Shown: positions 19,956-29,112 of the stretch, piece by piece
How the letters are laid out: the number at the start of each line of letters is the position of its first letter
Position numbering within the stretch: the first letter of the stretch is position 1
Program-made: the position numbers and the translations under genes
Assembly (NCBI GenBank): GCA_013349295.1
Contig: DUZW01000028.1
Span: 1-38,578, forward strand
From: Deltaproteobacteria bacterium
Lineage (GTDB): Bacteria; Desulfobacterota; Desulfobulbia; Desulfobulbales; Desulfurivibrionaceae
Direction of reading: 5' to 3'
DNA length: 38,578 nucleotides
Notes under the pieces: model-generated
Seen by the model: only the letters and a program-made list of their open reading frames with translations
Databases searched by the model: none
What the model was told of the DNA's origin: nothing

Positions 19956-21628
19956 TTTTCTTTCTCCCAGGTGTCGCGCAAGGTGACAGTCCGGTTGAAC
20001 ACGGGGGTGCCATCCTTGGAATCCTTGCTGTCCACACAGAAATATCCCTGGCGTTCAAACTGGTAATGGCTGCCGGGCTTGGCATTGACCAGGCTCTGTT
20101 CCACCAGGCAATCTGTAAGAACCACCAGGGATTCCGGGTTGACAAAGGTTTTGAAGTCCGCCTCGCCTGCGTCCGGGTTTTCTTCGGTGAAGAGCCGGTC
20201 GTAGAGGCGCACCTCCGCAGACACCCCATGGGCGGCGGAGACCCAGTGGATGGTGCCTTTGACCTTGCGCCCATCCGGGGCCGAGCCCCCAAGAGTTTGC
20301 GGGTCATAGGTGCAATGCAGCTCAATGATCTCGCCGGTGGTCTCGTCCTTGATCACCTTTTCGCATTTGATGAAATAGGCGTAGCGTAACCGCACCTCCC
20401 GTCCTGGCGCCAGCCGGAAGAATTTTTTCGCCGGCTCCTCCATGAAATCTTCGCGTTCGATATACACCTCCCGGCCAAAGGGGACATGGCGCTCGCCCAT
20501 CTCCGGCTTCTGCGGGTGGTTTTGGGCTGTGAGGCTCTCGGTGCGGTCTTCGGGATAGTTGGTAATCACCACCTTGAGCGGGGCAAGCACGCCCATGACC
20601 CGGACGGCGGTTTCGTTAAGGTCCTCACGCACGCAATGTTCCAGCAGAGCTACATCCACCATGCTGTCTTTTTTTGCCACCCCGATCTTGTCGCAGAAGC
20701 TGCGTAGCGCGACCGGAGTATAGCCGCGGCGGCGGATGCCCGACAGGGTCGGCATTCTGGGGTCGTCCCAGCCGGAAACATACCCCTCGTTGACCAGTTG
20801 CAGGAGTTTACGTTTGCTGACCACGGTGTAGCTGAGATTCAAACGAGCGAATTCGATCTGCCGCGGATGGCAGGGTACCGGCAGGTTGTCGAGGGTCCAG
20901 TCGTAAAGAGGACGGTGGTCGGCAAACTCCAGGGTGCAGAGCGAGTGGGTAATCCCTTCCAGCGCATCGGAAATGGGGTGGGTGTAATCGTACATCGGAT
21001 AGATGCACCATGTGTCTCCGGTCCGATGGTGGCTGGCGTGCAATATCCGGTAAAGCACCGGGTCGCGCATGTTCATGTTGCCCGAGGCCATGTCGATTTT
21101 CGCCCGCAATACCCTTGTGCCATCCGGGAATTCCCCTGCCCGCATGCGCCGGAACAGGTCAAGATTTTCCGCCACCGGACGATCACGGTAGGGGCTGTTT
21201 TTTCCCGGTTCAGTCAGGGTCCCCCGGTAGGCGCGGGTATCCTCGGCGGAAAGATCGCAGACATAGGCTTTGCCGGCGGTGATCAGATGTTCGGCGTATT
21301 CGTAAAGCTGACCGAAATAATCCGAGGCAAAATAGAGGTGTTCGTCCCAGTCAAAGCCGAGCCAGCGGACATTGTCCTTGATGGATTCGACATACTCCTG
21401 CTCTTCCTTGGTGGGATTGGTGTCATCGAAGCGAAGATGGCAGCGGGCATTGGCGTTTTCGTTCGCTATGCCGAAGTTGAGGCAGATGGACTTGGCATGG
21501 CCGATATGGAGATAGCCGTTAGGCTCCGGCGGGAAGCGGGTGACGATCTGTTCGTGCTTGCCGGTGGCAAGGTCATCGGCGATGATGGTGCGAATGAAGT
21601 CCTTTGACTGAATTTCGTCGCTGCTCAT
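19943..21628 (-). CDS. glnS: Glutaminyl-tRNA synthetase
   Basis: Cytoplasmic class I aminoacyl-tRNA synthetase of 561 residues that charges tRNA-Gln with glutamine. The HIGH motif appears as [15 protein letters not shown] near residue 35 and the KMSKS-type loop as [10 protein letters not shown]. The GlnRS-specific blocks [11 protein letters not shown] and [17 protein letters not shown] separate it from GluRS, and the C-terminal beta-barrel anticodon domain is present. The start is ATG 21628 (MSSDEIQS); an upstream GTG at 21658 in frame has no ribosome site, and the preferred one is weak too. It lies downstream of gltX on the same strand, 167 bases away. Having a true GlnRS suggests direct Gln-tRNA charging rather than reliance on the GatCAB route. 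Confidence 0.97.
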   Translation of the reverse strand: MSSDEIQSKDFIRTIIADDLATGKHEQIVTRFPPEPNGYLHIGHAKSICLNFGIANENANARCHLRFDDTNPTKEEQEYVESIKDNVRWLGFDWDEHLYFASDYFGQLYEYAEHLITAGKAYVCDLSAEDTRAYRGTLTEPGKNSPYRDRPVAENLDLFRRMRAGEFPDGTRVLRAKIDMASGNMNMRDPVLYRILHASHHRTGDTWCIYPMYDYTHPISDALEGITHSLCTLEFADHRPLYDWTLDNLPVPCHPRQIEFARLNLSYTVVSKRKLLQLVNEGYVSGWDDPRMPTLSGIRRRGYTPVALRSFCDKIGVAKKDSMVDVALLEHCVREDLNETAVRVMGVLAPLKVVITNYPEDRTESLTAQNHPQKPEMGERHVPFGREVYIEREDFMEEPAKKFFRLAPGREVRLRYAYFIKCEKVIKDETTGEIIELHCTYDPQTLGGSAPDGRKVKGTIHWVSAAHGVSAEVRLYDRLFTEENPDAGEADFKTFVNPESLVVLTDCLVEQSLVNAKPGSHYQFERQGYFCVDSKDSKDGTPVFNRTVTLRDTWEKEKAKG

Positions 21629-21654
21629 ATGCTTATTTCCCGTATAGTTTTTGG

Positions 21655-21789
21655 CCACGAAAGAACACGAAAGAGATAAGGGGCTGGCAAAACTCTTAAA
21701 ATTGACTCCCCTTTCTTGGCGGGAAGGGATTTTTCTGACTTTTATCAGACGCTCAGAGGTTTTTTCGTGCTCTTTCGTGGGGTTCGTGG
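21655..21789. repeat. Inverted repeat of CTTTCGTG units between gltX and glnS
   Basis: The left arm 21655-21675 and right arm 21770-21789 are near-complementary, built of the unit CACGAAAGA and its reverse complement, and can fold across the whole intergenic gap. It resembles dispersed intergenic repeats found in many copies in bacterial genomes. It could end or attenuate the gltX transcript, but there is no clear T run. Confidence 0.6.
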
Positions 21790-21795
21790 CGATTT

Positions 21796-23274
21796 TTATT
21801 CGAAGTATCTTGCTGCATCACGCAGGCGGGTTACAACCCGTTGCTTGCCGATCTGGGCAAAAACCTCGAACATGCTCGGCCCCTTGACCTGACCGGTGAT
21901 GACCGCCCGAGCGCCGTTGACCAGAACCCCCACCTTTATTCCGAGCTCTTCGGCAAACTCCCGGCAGACCCGTTCCGTCTCATCGTGGCTGAGTTCCGGC
22001 AGGGCTTCGAAACTGTCGGCCAGCTTGGGCAGCCATTCCTTGAGGTCTGGGTGTTTCAGTACGTTTTTGGCAAGGGCTGTCTCGTCCATGGCAAAATCAT
22101 CGGCAAAATAGGCCCGGCCCAAGGAGGCGAAATCCTTCAAGGTGTGGAAGCGTTCCCTGGTCATATCCAGGGTTTTCAGGAACCACTGCCGCTTGTTGCC
22201 GTCGTAGGCTTCATCCCACAACCCTTCTTTTTGAAACTCCACTTTGACCAGGGTGCCGATGTCCTCGATGGGCAGGGTGCGCAGGTAATGGGCATTGATA
22301 TTGATTGCCTTGGGATCGGTGAAGAATTTTGGGTCGTCCTTGCGGTAGTTGAAGATGGAGTTGGACCGAGTGATGCCGTCAAGACTGAATGCCTCAAGGA
22401 GTTCTTCCCGCGAGAAGATCTCGCGGTCATCGGAGGTGGACCATCCCAAAAGGACGAGAAAGTTTGCCAGAGCCCAGGGCAGAAAACCTTGTTCCCGGTA
22501 AAACTGGACCGAAACGATCTCGCCGTGGCTGCGCTTGGAAATTTTTGCCTTGTTCAGGTCAAGGGTCAGCGGCATGTGGGCGAAGTTCGGCAGTGGCGCA
22601 CCCAGAGCCCGATAGAGCAAGATCTGGCGCGGGGTGTTGCTCAGGCCGTCCTGGCCGCGGATAACATGGGTTATGCGGTCGCGGATATCGTCGACCACAT
22701 TGCAGAGCAGATAGAGAGGCATGCCGTTGGAGCGGACAATGACGAAATCTTCGATATCCTCATAGGCGCGTTCAACCCGGCCATAGACTTGATCGTCAAA
22801 CCCGACCTTGCCCGGTTCCTGCGGCACCTTGAAGCGGATAACATACGGGAGAGACAGCGCCTCTTTTTCCCGGACCTGTTCGGGGCTGAGCCTGCGGCAG
22901 ACGCCGTCATAACGGTAGTCGCCCTTGGCTGCTGCTGCGGCTTCCCGTTTGGCCTCGAGTTCTTCCTTGCTGCAAAAACACTTGTAGGCATTGCCGTCGG
23001 CCAGCAGCCTCTGGGCTGCGGCCACATGCTCTTTGGCATATTCCGATTGAAAATAGGGGCCTTCGTCCCAATCGACCCCAAGCCATTCCAGGCCGTCGAG
23101 AATTCCTTGGATGGATTCCTGAGTGGAGCGTTCCGCGTCCGTATCCTCTATGCGCAGCACCAGTTTGCCCCCGTGCTTGCGGGCAAACAGCCAGTTGTAG
23201 ATAGCGGTCCTGGCCCCGCCGATATGAAGATATCCGGTCGGGCTGGGTGGGAAGCGTACTCTGACCTCGTTCAT
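21796..23274 (-). CDS. gltX: Glutamyl-tRNA synthetase
   Basis: Cytoplasmic class I synthetase of 492 residues that charges tRNA-Glu. The HIGH-type motif is [16 protein letters not shown] at about residues 9-24 and the KMSKS-type motif is KISKRSHGE at about residue 250. The C-terminal helical anticodon-binding domain is complete. The ATG at 23274 is preceded on the minus strand by GGAG, 6 bases away. A well-formed promoter lies about 75 bases upstream. glnS follows downstream on the same strand, with a repeat between. Confidence 0.97.
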   Translation of the reverse strand: MNEVRVRFPPSPTGYLHIGGARTAIYNWLFARKHGGKLVLRIEDTDAERSTQESIQGILDGLEWLGVDWDEGPYFQSEYAKEHVAAAQRLLADGNAYKCFCSKEELEAKREAAAAAKGDYRYDGVCRRLSPEQVREKEALSLPYVIRFKVPQEPGKVGFDDQVYGRVERAYEDIEDFVIVRSNGMPLYLLCNVVDDIRDRITHVIRGQDGLSNTPRQILLYRALGAPLPNFAHMPLTLDLNKAKISKRSHGEIVSVQFYREQGFLPWALANFLVLLGWSTSDDREIFSREELLEAFSLDGITRSNSIFNYRKDDPKFFTDPKAININAHYLRTLPIEDIGTLVKVEFQKEGLWDEAYDGNKRQWFLKTLDMTRERFHTLKDFASLGRAYFADDFAMDETALAKNVLKHPDLKEWLPKLADSFEALPELSHDETERVCREFAEELGIKVGVLVNGARAVITGQVKGPSMFEVFAQIGKQRVVTRLRDAARYFE

Positions 23275-23349
23275 GGTATTCTCCTTGCAAAAAAAATGAG
23301 CAACACAGAGCAGGCTGCGCGTTGCGGACGAATCGTATTCAAGCTGTGT

Positions 23350-23378
23350 TTTATATATCGTTTTACCGGGTTATTCAA
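23350..23378 (-). promoter_or_regulatory. Sigma70-type promoter for gltX
   Basis: Reading the minus strand, TTGAAT (23378-23373) and TATAAA (23355-23350) are 17 bases apart, about 75 bases before the gltX start codon. Confidence 0.65.
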
Positions 23379-23446
23379 GAGGATGCTTGGGAAAAAGCAA
23401 GGGAAGGCGAGTGTGGAAGGGGCTATATTATTTTTTCTTCAAGAGG

Positions 23447-23474
23447 TTGCTTTATCTATTATGAAAATTATAAT
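23447..23474 (+). promoter_or_regulatory. Sigma70-type promoter for the small orphan gene
   Basis: TTGCTT (23447-23452) and TATAAT (23469-23474) are 16 bases apart in a very AT-rich stretch; a second TATAAT overlaps at 23474-23479. Downstream, the 10-base unit TTACGCAGAA occurs twice (23517-23526 and 23535-23544) just before the ribosome site. Confidence 0.55.
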
Positions 23475-23557
23475 ATAATATATAAGGAATTACCGGCTGG
23501 CACTCCGTCAGCGCCGTTACGCAGAAATAGATGTTTACGCAGAATGGAGGTGGAACA

Positions 23558-23893
23558 ATGCTCTTGGATCCCAGCGCCACTTCAGTACAGACCAATGTCA
23601 AGACCGACCGGCCTGTTTCCCCTTATGCCGGGGCGGAAGGAGACAGGAAACCGAAAAACAACAGGACGGAATCCGGTCAGACCAGTCAGGCATCCCCCGA
23701 TGTTGTGACCAAGATTTCCGCCGCCGCTCTAGAGGCATCCAGGGCTGTCACCCAGGCGGGACAAGCCGCGGATCAGAATGGCCCGGAAGAATCGGTGCGT
23801 GAGTCGGAACGGCGGGAACCGCCCTCCAGGCAGCAGCAGGAACAAAGGACACAAATGCAGCAGCGATCACGTGGAGTGAACGTGGTTGTCTAA
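23558..23893 (+). CDS. Small orphan protein, Gln/Arg/Glu-rich
   Basis: I do not recognise this 111-residue protein. It is hydrophilic, with no membrane segment, no signal peptide and no cysteine. The middle (about residues 48-65, PDVVTKISAAALEASRAVTQ) could form one amphipathic helix. The C-terminal third is rich in Gln, Arg and Glu and probably disordered, ending GVNVVV. The start is ATG 23558 because GGAGG lies 7 bases before it; an ATG at 23531 has no such site. A promoter upstream and a terminator just downstream make it a single-gene unit between gltX and era, which supports its being real. Function unknown. Confidence 0.65.
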   Translation: MLLDPSATSVQTNVKTDRPVSPYAGAEGDRKPKNNRTESGQTSQASPDVVTKISAAALEASRAVTQAGQAADQNGPEESVRESERREPPSRQQQEQRTQMQQRSRGVNVVV

Positions 23894-23923
23894 GTTGTGA
23901 AAAAATAGAAAGGTTGCAAGCGG

Positions 23924-23957
23924 GGGGCGATTCTCAGGAGTCGTCCCTTATTTTTTT
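23924..23957 (+). terminator. Rho-independent terminator after the orphan gene
   Basis: A 10-bp stem with some G-T pairs (left arm starting GGGGCGA at 23924, right arm ending TCGTCCC at 23947), with loop TCAG, is followed by a T-rich run. It lies 30 bases after the stop codon. Confidence 0.65.
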
Positions 23958-23963
23958 GATTTT

Positions 23964-24863
23964 TCAGAAGCCGAGTTCCCGCAGGAAGCGTGGATCGCTG
24001 GTCCAATCTTTTTGTACCTTCACCCAAAGCTTGAGAAGCACGTGCTGGTCAAGGAGTTCCTCCACGTCTTTCCGGGCGGCCTGTCCGAGCTGTTTGAGTT
24101 TGCTGCCGTTCTTGCCGATGATGATGCCTTTTTGCGAATCCTTTTCCACATAGATGGTGGCGTGGATCGTTATCAGTTTTTTGGCGGCGTTTTCCTTGAA
24201 GCTCTCTATCGTCACTGCGGTCGAATAGGGAATCTCCTGTCCGGTCTGTAAAAAGATTTTTTCCCGGATGATCTCCGCGACAATGAACCGTTCGCTGGCA
24301 TCGGTGGGGATATCCTCGGGGTAGAGACGCGGCCCGGTGGGAAGCAGGGTGCAGAGTTCCTGAATGACCAGGGCGGTGCCGTCGCTTGCCTTGGCCGACA
24401 GGGGCAGGATCGCCTGAAACGGAAAAAGCTCCTTGTAGGTGGCGATAATGGGGAGCAGTTTTTCTTTGTCGATGAGGTCCATCTTGTTCAGCAACAGCAG
24501 TACCGGTTTGTCGATGCCCTCAAGACAGCGGGTAGGGGTATTGCCCGTGTTTGGCAGGGGCATGGTGACGTCAACCATGAAAACAATGGCGTCCACCTCG
24601 GCTAGGCTGCCGAGGGCAATCTTCACCATCTCCAGATTCAAGGGGCTTCTTGCTTTGTGGATGCCGGGGGTGTCCAGCATGATGATCTGGTAGTCCGGGC
24701 CGTTGACGATGCCGAGGATTCGGTTGCGGGTGGTCTGGGGCTTTGGCGAAACAATGGATATCTTCTGCCCGAGCAGGCTGTTAAGCAACGTGGATTTACC
24801 CACGTTGGGTGGCCCGATGAGGGCGACAATGCCTGATTTGACCTGTTCCTGGGAGCTGTTCAT
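23964..24863 (-). CDS. era: GTPase Era
   Basis: Essential ribosome-assembly GTPase of 299 residues that binds the 3' end of 16S rRNA. It has G1 GPPNVGKST at about residues 17-25, the switch region PQTTRNR, G3 DTPG at 64-67, G4 NKMD and G5 SAKASDG. It ends in a KH RNA-binding domain (about 200-299) with the GxxG loop in IIGKNGSKLKQLG. Length is typical. AAGG precedes the ATG by 5 bases on the minus strand. It is convergent with the small orphan gene, and its own 3' end lies 16 bases from that gene's terminator. Confidence 0.97.
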   Translation of the reverse strand: MNSSQEQVKSGIVALIGPPNVGKSTLLNSLLGQKISIVSPKPQTTRNRILGIVNGPDYQIIMLDTPGIHKARSPLNLEMVKIALGSLAEVDAIVFMVDVTMPLPNTGNTPTRCLEGIDKPVLLLLNKMDLIDKEKLLPIIATYKELFPFQAILPLSAKASDGTALVIQELCTLLPTGPRLYPEDIPTDASERFIVAEIIREKIFLQTGQEIPYSTAVTIESFKENAAKKLITIHATIYVEKDSQKGIIIGKNGSKLKQLGQAARKDVEELLDQHVLLKLWVKVQKDWTSDPRFLRELGF

Positions 24864-25200
24864 GGGTGCCTTGTGCTCATGTGTGTTTAGGAGCCGTTAC
24901 GAACGAGGTGTTTTCTTGAGCATCTCGTTACGGCTCCTTATGCGTTGAGTCCATCCGGATGACGACATTGTTTTGTTACCTCGTCGAATGGAAAAAACAA
25001 ATCATTACATACCAGCATTCCCGATTTTCCGCATCACCTCTCTTTTCTACAGGCACGGAAAAAGATGACATCCATTTGAATAGCTGGTAGACAAAGGCCA
25101 GTTTTTTCTCCATATCAGCCAACCGTGCAGCCCGGATTCCCCCCTATTGTTATCGGACAGAGTTTCCGGCTTGCCTTCTTTCATTATAAGGGAACATCAT
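24864..25200. other. Divergent intergenic region between era and the RNase gene, with an imperfect hairpin
   Basis: These 337 bases contain no supported gene. An imperfect inverted repeat (left arm from 24889, right arm ending 24938; core AGGAGCCGT/ACGGCTCCT) lies 25 bases upstream of era and would fold in the era leader RNA. It has no T run. I found no strong promoter for either gene here. An in-frame extension of the RNase from 25147 lacks a ribosome site. Confidence 0.45.
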
Positions 25201-27195
25201 ATGGCGTTGCAGGGTGCGATTATTGAATATATGGAACAGGGCAGGTTTGTCTGTGCCATGGTTGTTGATGAGGACAGCAAACGGCTGCGTCTGATCAATC
25301 AAAACGGCAGGGAGGTGAATCTCCCTTTGTCGCGCCTTCTGCACCAATCCACGAAGCGCCATTCTCTCACGCTCAGCCGGGATGAGCAGCTCCGTTTGCT
25401 CAAAGAGGCAGATCAGGCCAGACAGGTCATGATGTCACAGATTGATCTGGCAGAAATCTGGCAATTGGCCAGCGAGGAGGAAGGGATGAATTTCAGTCCC
25501 GCTTTTCTTGCCGAGCTGGCCTTTGGGGAAAACGCCACGGATAATCATGTTGCAGCCTTCCTCCGTTCCATCTTTGTTGATCGTCTCTATTTTAAATACA
25601 AGGAAGGCATGGTGCTGGCTCACACCCCGGAGGCGGTTGCCGGCTTGCGGCTTAAGCAGGAAAGGGAAAAAGAGCAGGAGGCCCTGATGAGCACCGGGGC
25701 CATGGGGCTCAAACATCTCTGGGAAGGGGAGGCCACGGTGGAGTGGCCTGAACGCGACCGCTGCCTCGCTCTGTTGGGCGACTACTATGTTTTCGGCAGC
25801 GAGGCTGAGGAGAGTGAGCTTGCCAGGGAGCTTCTCAAAAAAGCAGGACTCACCGGCCCGCATGATATCTATCATCTTTTGATTAAGGCCGGGTTCTGGC
25901 AACCCCATGAGAATGTGGCCCTGCTGCGCTATGGTATCCCGGTGGCTTTTTCCGAGGAACTCAACATCGCCGCAGCCCAGGCCCCAGAGCCAGTAGCCGA
26001 GGAAATTGTCGGCCGAAACAGGCGGGATTTCAGGGAGCTCCCCCTGCTCACCATCGATGGCGAGTCAACCCGCGATTATGACGATGCCCTGCATGTGGAA
26101 CGCCGGGGTGATAATTTTCTGGTGGGCATCCATATCTCCGATGTGGCCCATTACGTTATGCCTGGAACACCCATTTATGAGGAGGCCGCCCGGCGAATGA
26201 CCTCGCTTTATTTTCCCGAGACCCAGGTTTCCATGCTGCCGCGAGCGCTTTCCGAAGGAGTCTGCAGCCTTGTCGCTGGAAAAGCGAGGGCGACCCTGAG
26301 TGCCATGGTTCTTCTTACTCCACAGGGCGAGGTGCTGGAGTTTGATCTTGTGCCGAGTTTGGTCGAGGTGAAGCGGCAGTTGAGCTACCCGGAGGCGGAA
26401 AAGCTGGTGGGGAGCGGAGACTGGGAGTTGCAGGCGCTTGCCCGGCTCAGCGAGCAGCTCAAGCAGCGGCGCATTGAAAAAGGGGCCCTGCTCTTGCCGG
26501 TGCCGGATGTGAATATCAGTTTCGATTCGGAAGGGAAGGTGGCGGTGAATCTGTCGCCGGTGGATACCATTTCCCGCAGTCTGGTGGCGGAGTTCATGGT
26601 GCTGGCCAATTCCCTGTCCGCGCAGTTTGTGGCGGACCGAGAGGCGCCGGGCCTGTTCCGGGCCCAGGACGAGCCCCATCAGCGATTAATTGCCGGAGGA
26701 GAAAAGGATCTGTTTTCGGTGTTTCGTCAGCGTAAGCAGTTGAAGCCGGGAGAGCTCCTGGTATATCCCAAACCGCATAGCGGCGTAGGCGTCATGCAGT
26801 ATACCACGGTTACTTCCCCTATACGCCGATTTCTCGATCTGGTCATGCAGCATCAGATCAAACAGTTGCTCTCAGGCCGGGGAGCGATGTTTTCCGCGGA
26901 CGAACTTGCAGGGATTGCCGGGGATATCAACAAGGTGCTCTCCAAGGTCAATCAGGTCCGGCGCACGCGGCATCGCTATTGGTTGCTCAAGTATCTGGAG
27001 CAGAAGAGTGGCGCAAGGGTAGAAGCGCTACTGGTCAATAAGGGGCCGAAGCGGATCAATCTGACGTTGCTTGACTGTCTCATGGATGCGGACATGCCGC
27101 CGAGTCAGTCAGTGTCGGCAAAACCGGGTGATGTTGTTTCACTGCGGGTGACCAAGGTCGACGCCCTGGACAATGTTCTGCGGTTGGAGTGGTAA
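25201..27195 (+). CDS. RNase II/R-family 3'-5' exoribonuclease
   Basis: Cytoplasmic RNA-degrading enzyme of 664 residues. The central RNB catalytic domain (about 280-600) has the metal-binding acid cluster IDGESTRDYDDALHVE and the block GIHISDVAHYV; YTTVTSPIRRFLDLVMQHQI is the conserved substrate-clamp region. A small SH3/cold-shock-like N-terminal domain (about 1-50) and a helical linker replace the usual two cold-shock domains. A C-terminal S1-like beta domain (about 600-664) follows. This layout resembles the shorter RNase II-like proteins of cyanobacteria (Zam type) more than E. coli Rnr, so I give no symbol. The start is ATG 25201, with AAGGGA upstream. Confidence 0.9.
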   Translation: MALQGAIIEYMEQGRFVCAMVVDEDSKRLRLINQNGREVNLPLSRLLHQSTKRHSLTLSRDEQLRLLKEADQARQVMMSQIDLAEIWQLASEEEGMNFSPAFLAELAFGENATDNHVAAFLRSIFVDRLYFKYKEGMVLAHTPEAVAGLRLKQEREKEQEALMSTGAMGLKHLWEGEATVEWPERDRCLALLGDYYVFGSEAEESELARELLKKAGLTGPHDIYHLLIKAGFWQPHENVALLRYGIPVAFSEELNIAAAQAPEPVAEEIVGRNRRDFRELPLLTIDGESTRDYDDALHVERRGDNFLVGIHISDVAHYVMPGTPIYEEAARRMTSLYFPETQVSMLPRALSEGVCSLVAGKARATLSAMVLLTPQGEVLEFDLVPSLVEVKRQLSYPEAEKLVGSGDWELQALARLSEQLKQRRIEKGALLLPVPDVNISFDSEGKVAVNLSPVDTISRSLVAEFMVLANSLSAQFVADREAPGLFRAQDEPHQRLIAGGEKDLFSVFRQRKQLKPGELLVYPKPHSGVGVMQYTTVTSPIRRFLDLVMQHQIKQLLSGRGAMFSADELAGIAGDINKVLSKVNQVRRTRHRYWLLKYLEQKSGARVEALLVNKGPKRINLTLLDCLMDADMPPSQSVSAKPGDVVSLRVTKVDALDNVLRLEW

Positions 27196-27393
27196 CGCGG
27201 GAGCAGGCAATCACCCGGTTTTGCCATCTGCTTTGTTGTCGGCCTGAACGCTCCGATGTATAGCTCTCGGAGCTCTGCCGCGCATCTGTTGCCGCCAGTA
27301 TCGGTTACTGTTTGGGATGCAGCGCCGGCTTGGTCGTTACCCCGGTGATCAGCTGCAAGTGGAGAGCTGAAAGGTAAAGAGTAGGAGTTTCTA

Positions 27394-27564
27394 TTAATCG
27401 TAGATGATGCAGTTCCAGCGGGAGAGGAGCTCTTCGGTTTCCGCATCCAACTGATCGGCCACCTCATGGATTTGGTATTCGTGGCCGCATTTGCTGCACC
27501 GCATGCGGATCCGGCGGCAGGACCGGGAAATTTCCAGCCTGCCCTTGCATTTTATGCACTGCAT
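27394..27564 (-). CDS. Dual-CXXC small zinc-ribbon-like protein
   Basis: A 56-residue cytoplasmic protein with two CxxC pairs (MQCIKC at residues 3-6 and MRCSKCGHEY at 23-26), a lone Cys16, and Cys52 in the ending NCIIYD. The spacing fits a zinc ribbon or a redox dithiol. I associate it with the dual CXXC motif small (seleno)protein type found in deltaproteobacteria, some members of which use selenocysteine; here all positions are ordinary Cys codons. The start is ATG 27564, 19 bases after the pyrE stop, with AAGGGA upstream, so it is co-transcribed with pyrE. It is too short for many gene finders. Function unknown. Confidence 0.75.
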   Translation of the reverse strand: MQCIKCKGRLEISRSCRRIRMRCSKCGHEYQIHEVADQLDAETEELLSRWNCIIYD

Positions 27565-27583
27565 TCTGTTCCCTTTTTCTGTT

Positions 27584-28135
27584 TCACTGCAACAGGGTGT
27601 GCCGGGTGAAGATGGCTTCCAGCCGGTAGCCTTTTTCGGCAAGGGCCTCGGCACCGCCTTCCAGGCGATCAACTACGGTTACCACCAGACCCACCTTGAA
27701 TCCAGCCGCCTCAACCCGTTCGATCACTGTGAGCAAAGTGCCGCCGGTGGTGACCACGTCTTCCAGAAGGGCAACGGTGCAGCCCGGAGGCATGTTGCTC
27801 AAGCCTTCGATGTACTGTCCGGTGCCGTGGCCTTTGGATTCCTTGCGGACGATAAAGGCTGGGATCGGGGCCTGCTCCAGATGGCTCACCACCGAAACCG
27901 CTGTGACCAGGGGGTCGGCGCCTAAAGTCATTCCTCCCACCGCCTCGATTTTTTCAGGGCTGTTGCGGATGATCTCGAAGATCAGCTTGCCGCAGAGATA
28001 CGCGCCTTCCGCAGAGAGAGTGGTCTGTTTGCCGTCGATGTAAAAATCCGACTCCCTGCCTGAAGAGAGTTTGAATTTCCCATGGCGGTAGGATTTTGCC
28101 AGGAGCAGTTGTTTGAGCTGTTCGGTATTGTTCAC
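27584..28135 (-). CDS. pyrE: Orotate phosphoribosyltransferase
   Basis: Cytoplasmic enzyme of 183 residues that joins orotate and PRPP to give orotidine 5'-monophosphate in pyrimidine synthesis. The PRPP-binding motif is VALLEDVVTTGGTL (about residues 120-133) and the catalytic loop is RKESKGHGTG (about 97-106). KFKLSSGRESDFYIDGK near the N terminus is typical of the family. It starts with GTG at 28135, preceded by GAGGA on the minus strand. The small dual-CXXC gene follows 19 bases downstream. Confidence 0.95.
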   Translation of the reverse strand: MNNTEQLKQLLLAKSYRHGKFKLSSGRESDFYIDGKQTTLSAEGAYLCGKLIFEIIRNSPEKIEAVGGMTLGADPLVTAVSVVSHLEQAPIPAFIVRKESKGHGTGQYIEGLSNMPPGCTVALLEDVVTTGGTLLTVIERVEAAGFKVGLVVTVVDRLEGGAEALAEKGYRLEAIFTRHTLLQ

Positions 28136-28208
28136 GGGGTATCCTCGTTTGTAGCAGCCGTATCATCCACAAGATATTGGTAAAAGGTTATTTCGTGGAG
28201 TTATAGGC

Positions 28209-29093
28209 TTATTTCATCTTGGCAAAATAGGCGCTCAGGTTTGCCTTGGCGCTGATCTTCGGCACCAGCAAGCCGTCTTTCGAAGTCATGGCGATCATTA
28301 CCCCCGGTCCGTGTCCGGCCAGTACGCAGCTGGCGTGGACGATAATGCCGATGACTACTCCGCCGGTTTTGTAAATCCGGCCATAGGTGGCGTCCGCGTC
28401 CAGAATGGCGACGAAATCGCCCAGCCGCAGATCGGCAAGGCCGTACTCCTTGACCACAGCCTCATCGAAGAGCTGAATGTCATAGTCGCCGCTGTGGCTG
28501 TGGGAAGCGCCTATCCCAGATCCCATGATCTTGGCGGGCACGGTGTGGGTCACCGGAACCTGTAGCCGGCCGCCGGTGAGTTTTTTTAGGGGGATTGCTC
28601 CAAGCAGGGCCGGGTCCAGATTCATCACCTTGATCCCTGGGTAATCCAGGAGCTTCAGGCCGCAACCATGGGCCTTGATCTGAATCTTGTCACCGATGGT
28701 GAGACGTTCAAGTACCTCCGGGGGGAAATCCACCAGCACATGTTCGATGCCGCCATGCTTGCCGGTCACCCGGCCGGTTTCTCCCTTGGCGTCGCCGGAG
28801 ACCACCCTGGCGATGTTGCCCGCGCAGGAAAATTGGTTCAGCGCCCGGTTGGGACCGGGCTGCCCCTGAACTTGGGTGAAGTTGCTGATGGAAACAGCGG
28901 GTTCCACATGGTCGCCGAATTTTTCTCCGGCCAAATCACCGATCCGCAGGTTGTAGGTGATGCCGCCCACGCCGGGGTATACGTCGGAATGTCCGTCCGG
29001 GTTGATCCGGTAAGGGCTGATTCCGCCCTGGGGTGAGGTGATTTCGCCGATCACCGACTGGCAGACCAGCTGTTCCGTGTTGGTTCTGATCAT
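28209..29093 (-). CDS. DUF4438 domain protein
   Basis: A 294-residue protein matching the DUF4438 family as I know it, a family with no settled function. It has no signal peptide or membrane segment. It is rich in Gly and His in conserved-looking blocks (PQGGISPYRINPDGH, CAGNIARVVSGDAKGETGRV, GSGIGASHSHSGDYDI, SCVLAGHGPGVMI), which suggests a metal-binding or enzymatic beta-rich fold (inference). It lies 19 bases downstream of ychF on the same strand and probably shares its promoter; the link between the two is not obvious. Confidence 0.85.
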   Translation of the reverse strand: MIRTNTEQLVCQSVIGEITSPQGGISPYRINPDGHSDVYPGVGGITYNLRIGDLAGEKFGDHVEPAVSISNFTQVQGQPGPNRALNQFSCAGNIARVVSGDAKGETGRVTGKHGGIEHVLVDFPPEVLERLTIGDKIQIKAHGCGLKLLDYPGIKVMNLDPALLGAIPLKKLTGGRLQVPVTHTVPAKIMGSGIGASHSHSGDYDIQLFDEAVVKEYGLADLRLGDFVAILDADATYGRIYKTGGVVIGIIVHASCVLAGHGPGVMIAMTSKDGLLVPKISAKANLSAYFAKMK

Positions 29094-29112
29094 CGTAGTG
29101 CTCTCTTTGCGG

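Noticed and set aside
20798..21607. A 269-codon + strand frame opposite glnS
   Set aside because: It is a shadow of glnS codons, with no domain and no ribosome site.
21841..23478. A 545-codon open frame on the + strand opposite gltX
   Set aside because: gltX on the other strand is a clear full-length synthetase; the antisense frame has no recognisable domain and arises from GC-rich codon use.
23480..23530. Possible riboswitch in the leader of the orphan gene
   Set aside because: I could not match it to any known riboswitch core such as those for cyclic di-GMP; only a doubled 10-base motif is clear.
27196..27393. Terminator between the RNase gene and the dual-CXXC gene
   Set aside because: A CTCCGA/TCGGAG hairpin exists near 27250, but it is only 6 bp and has no T run.
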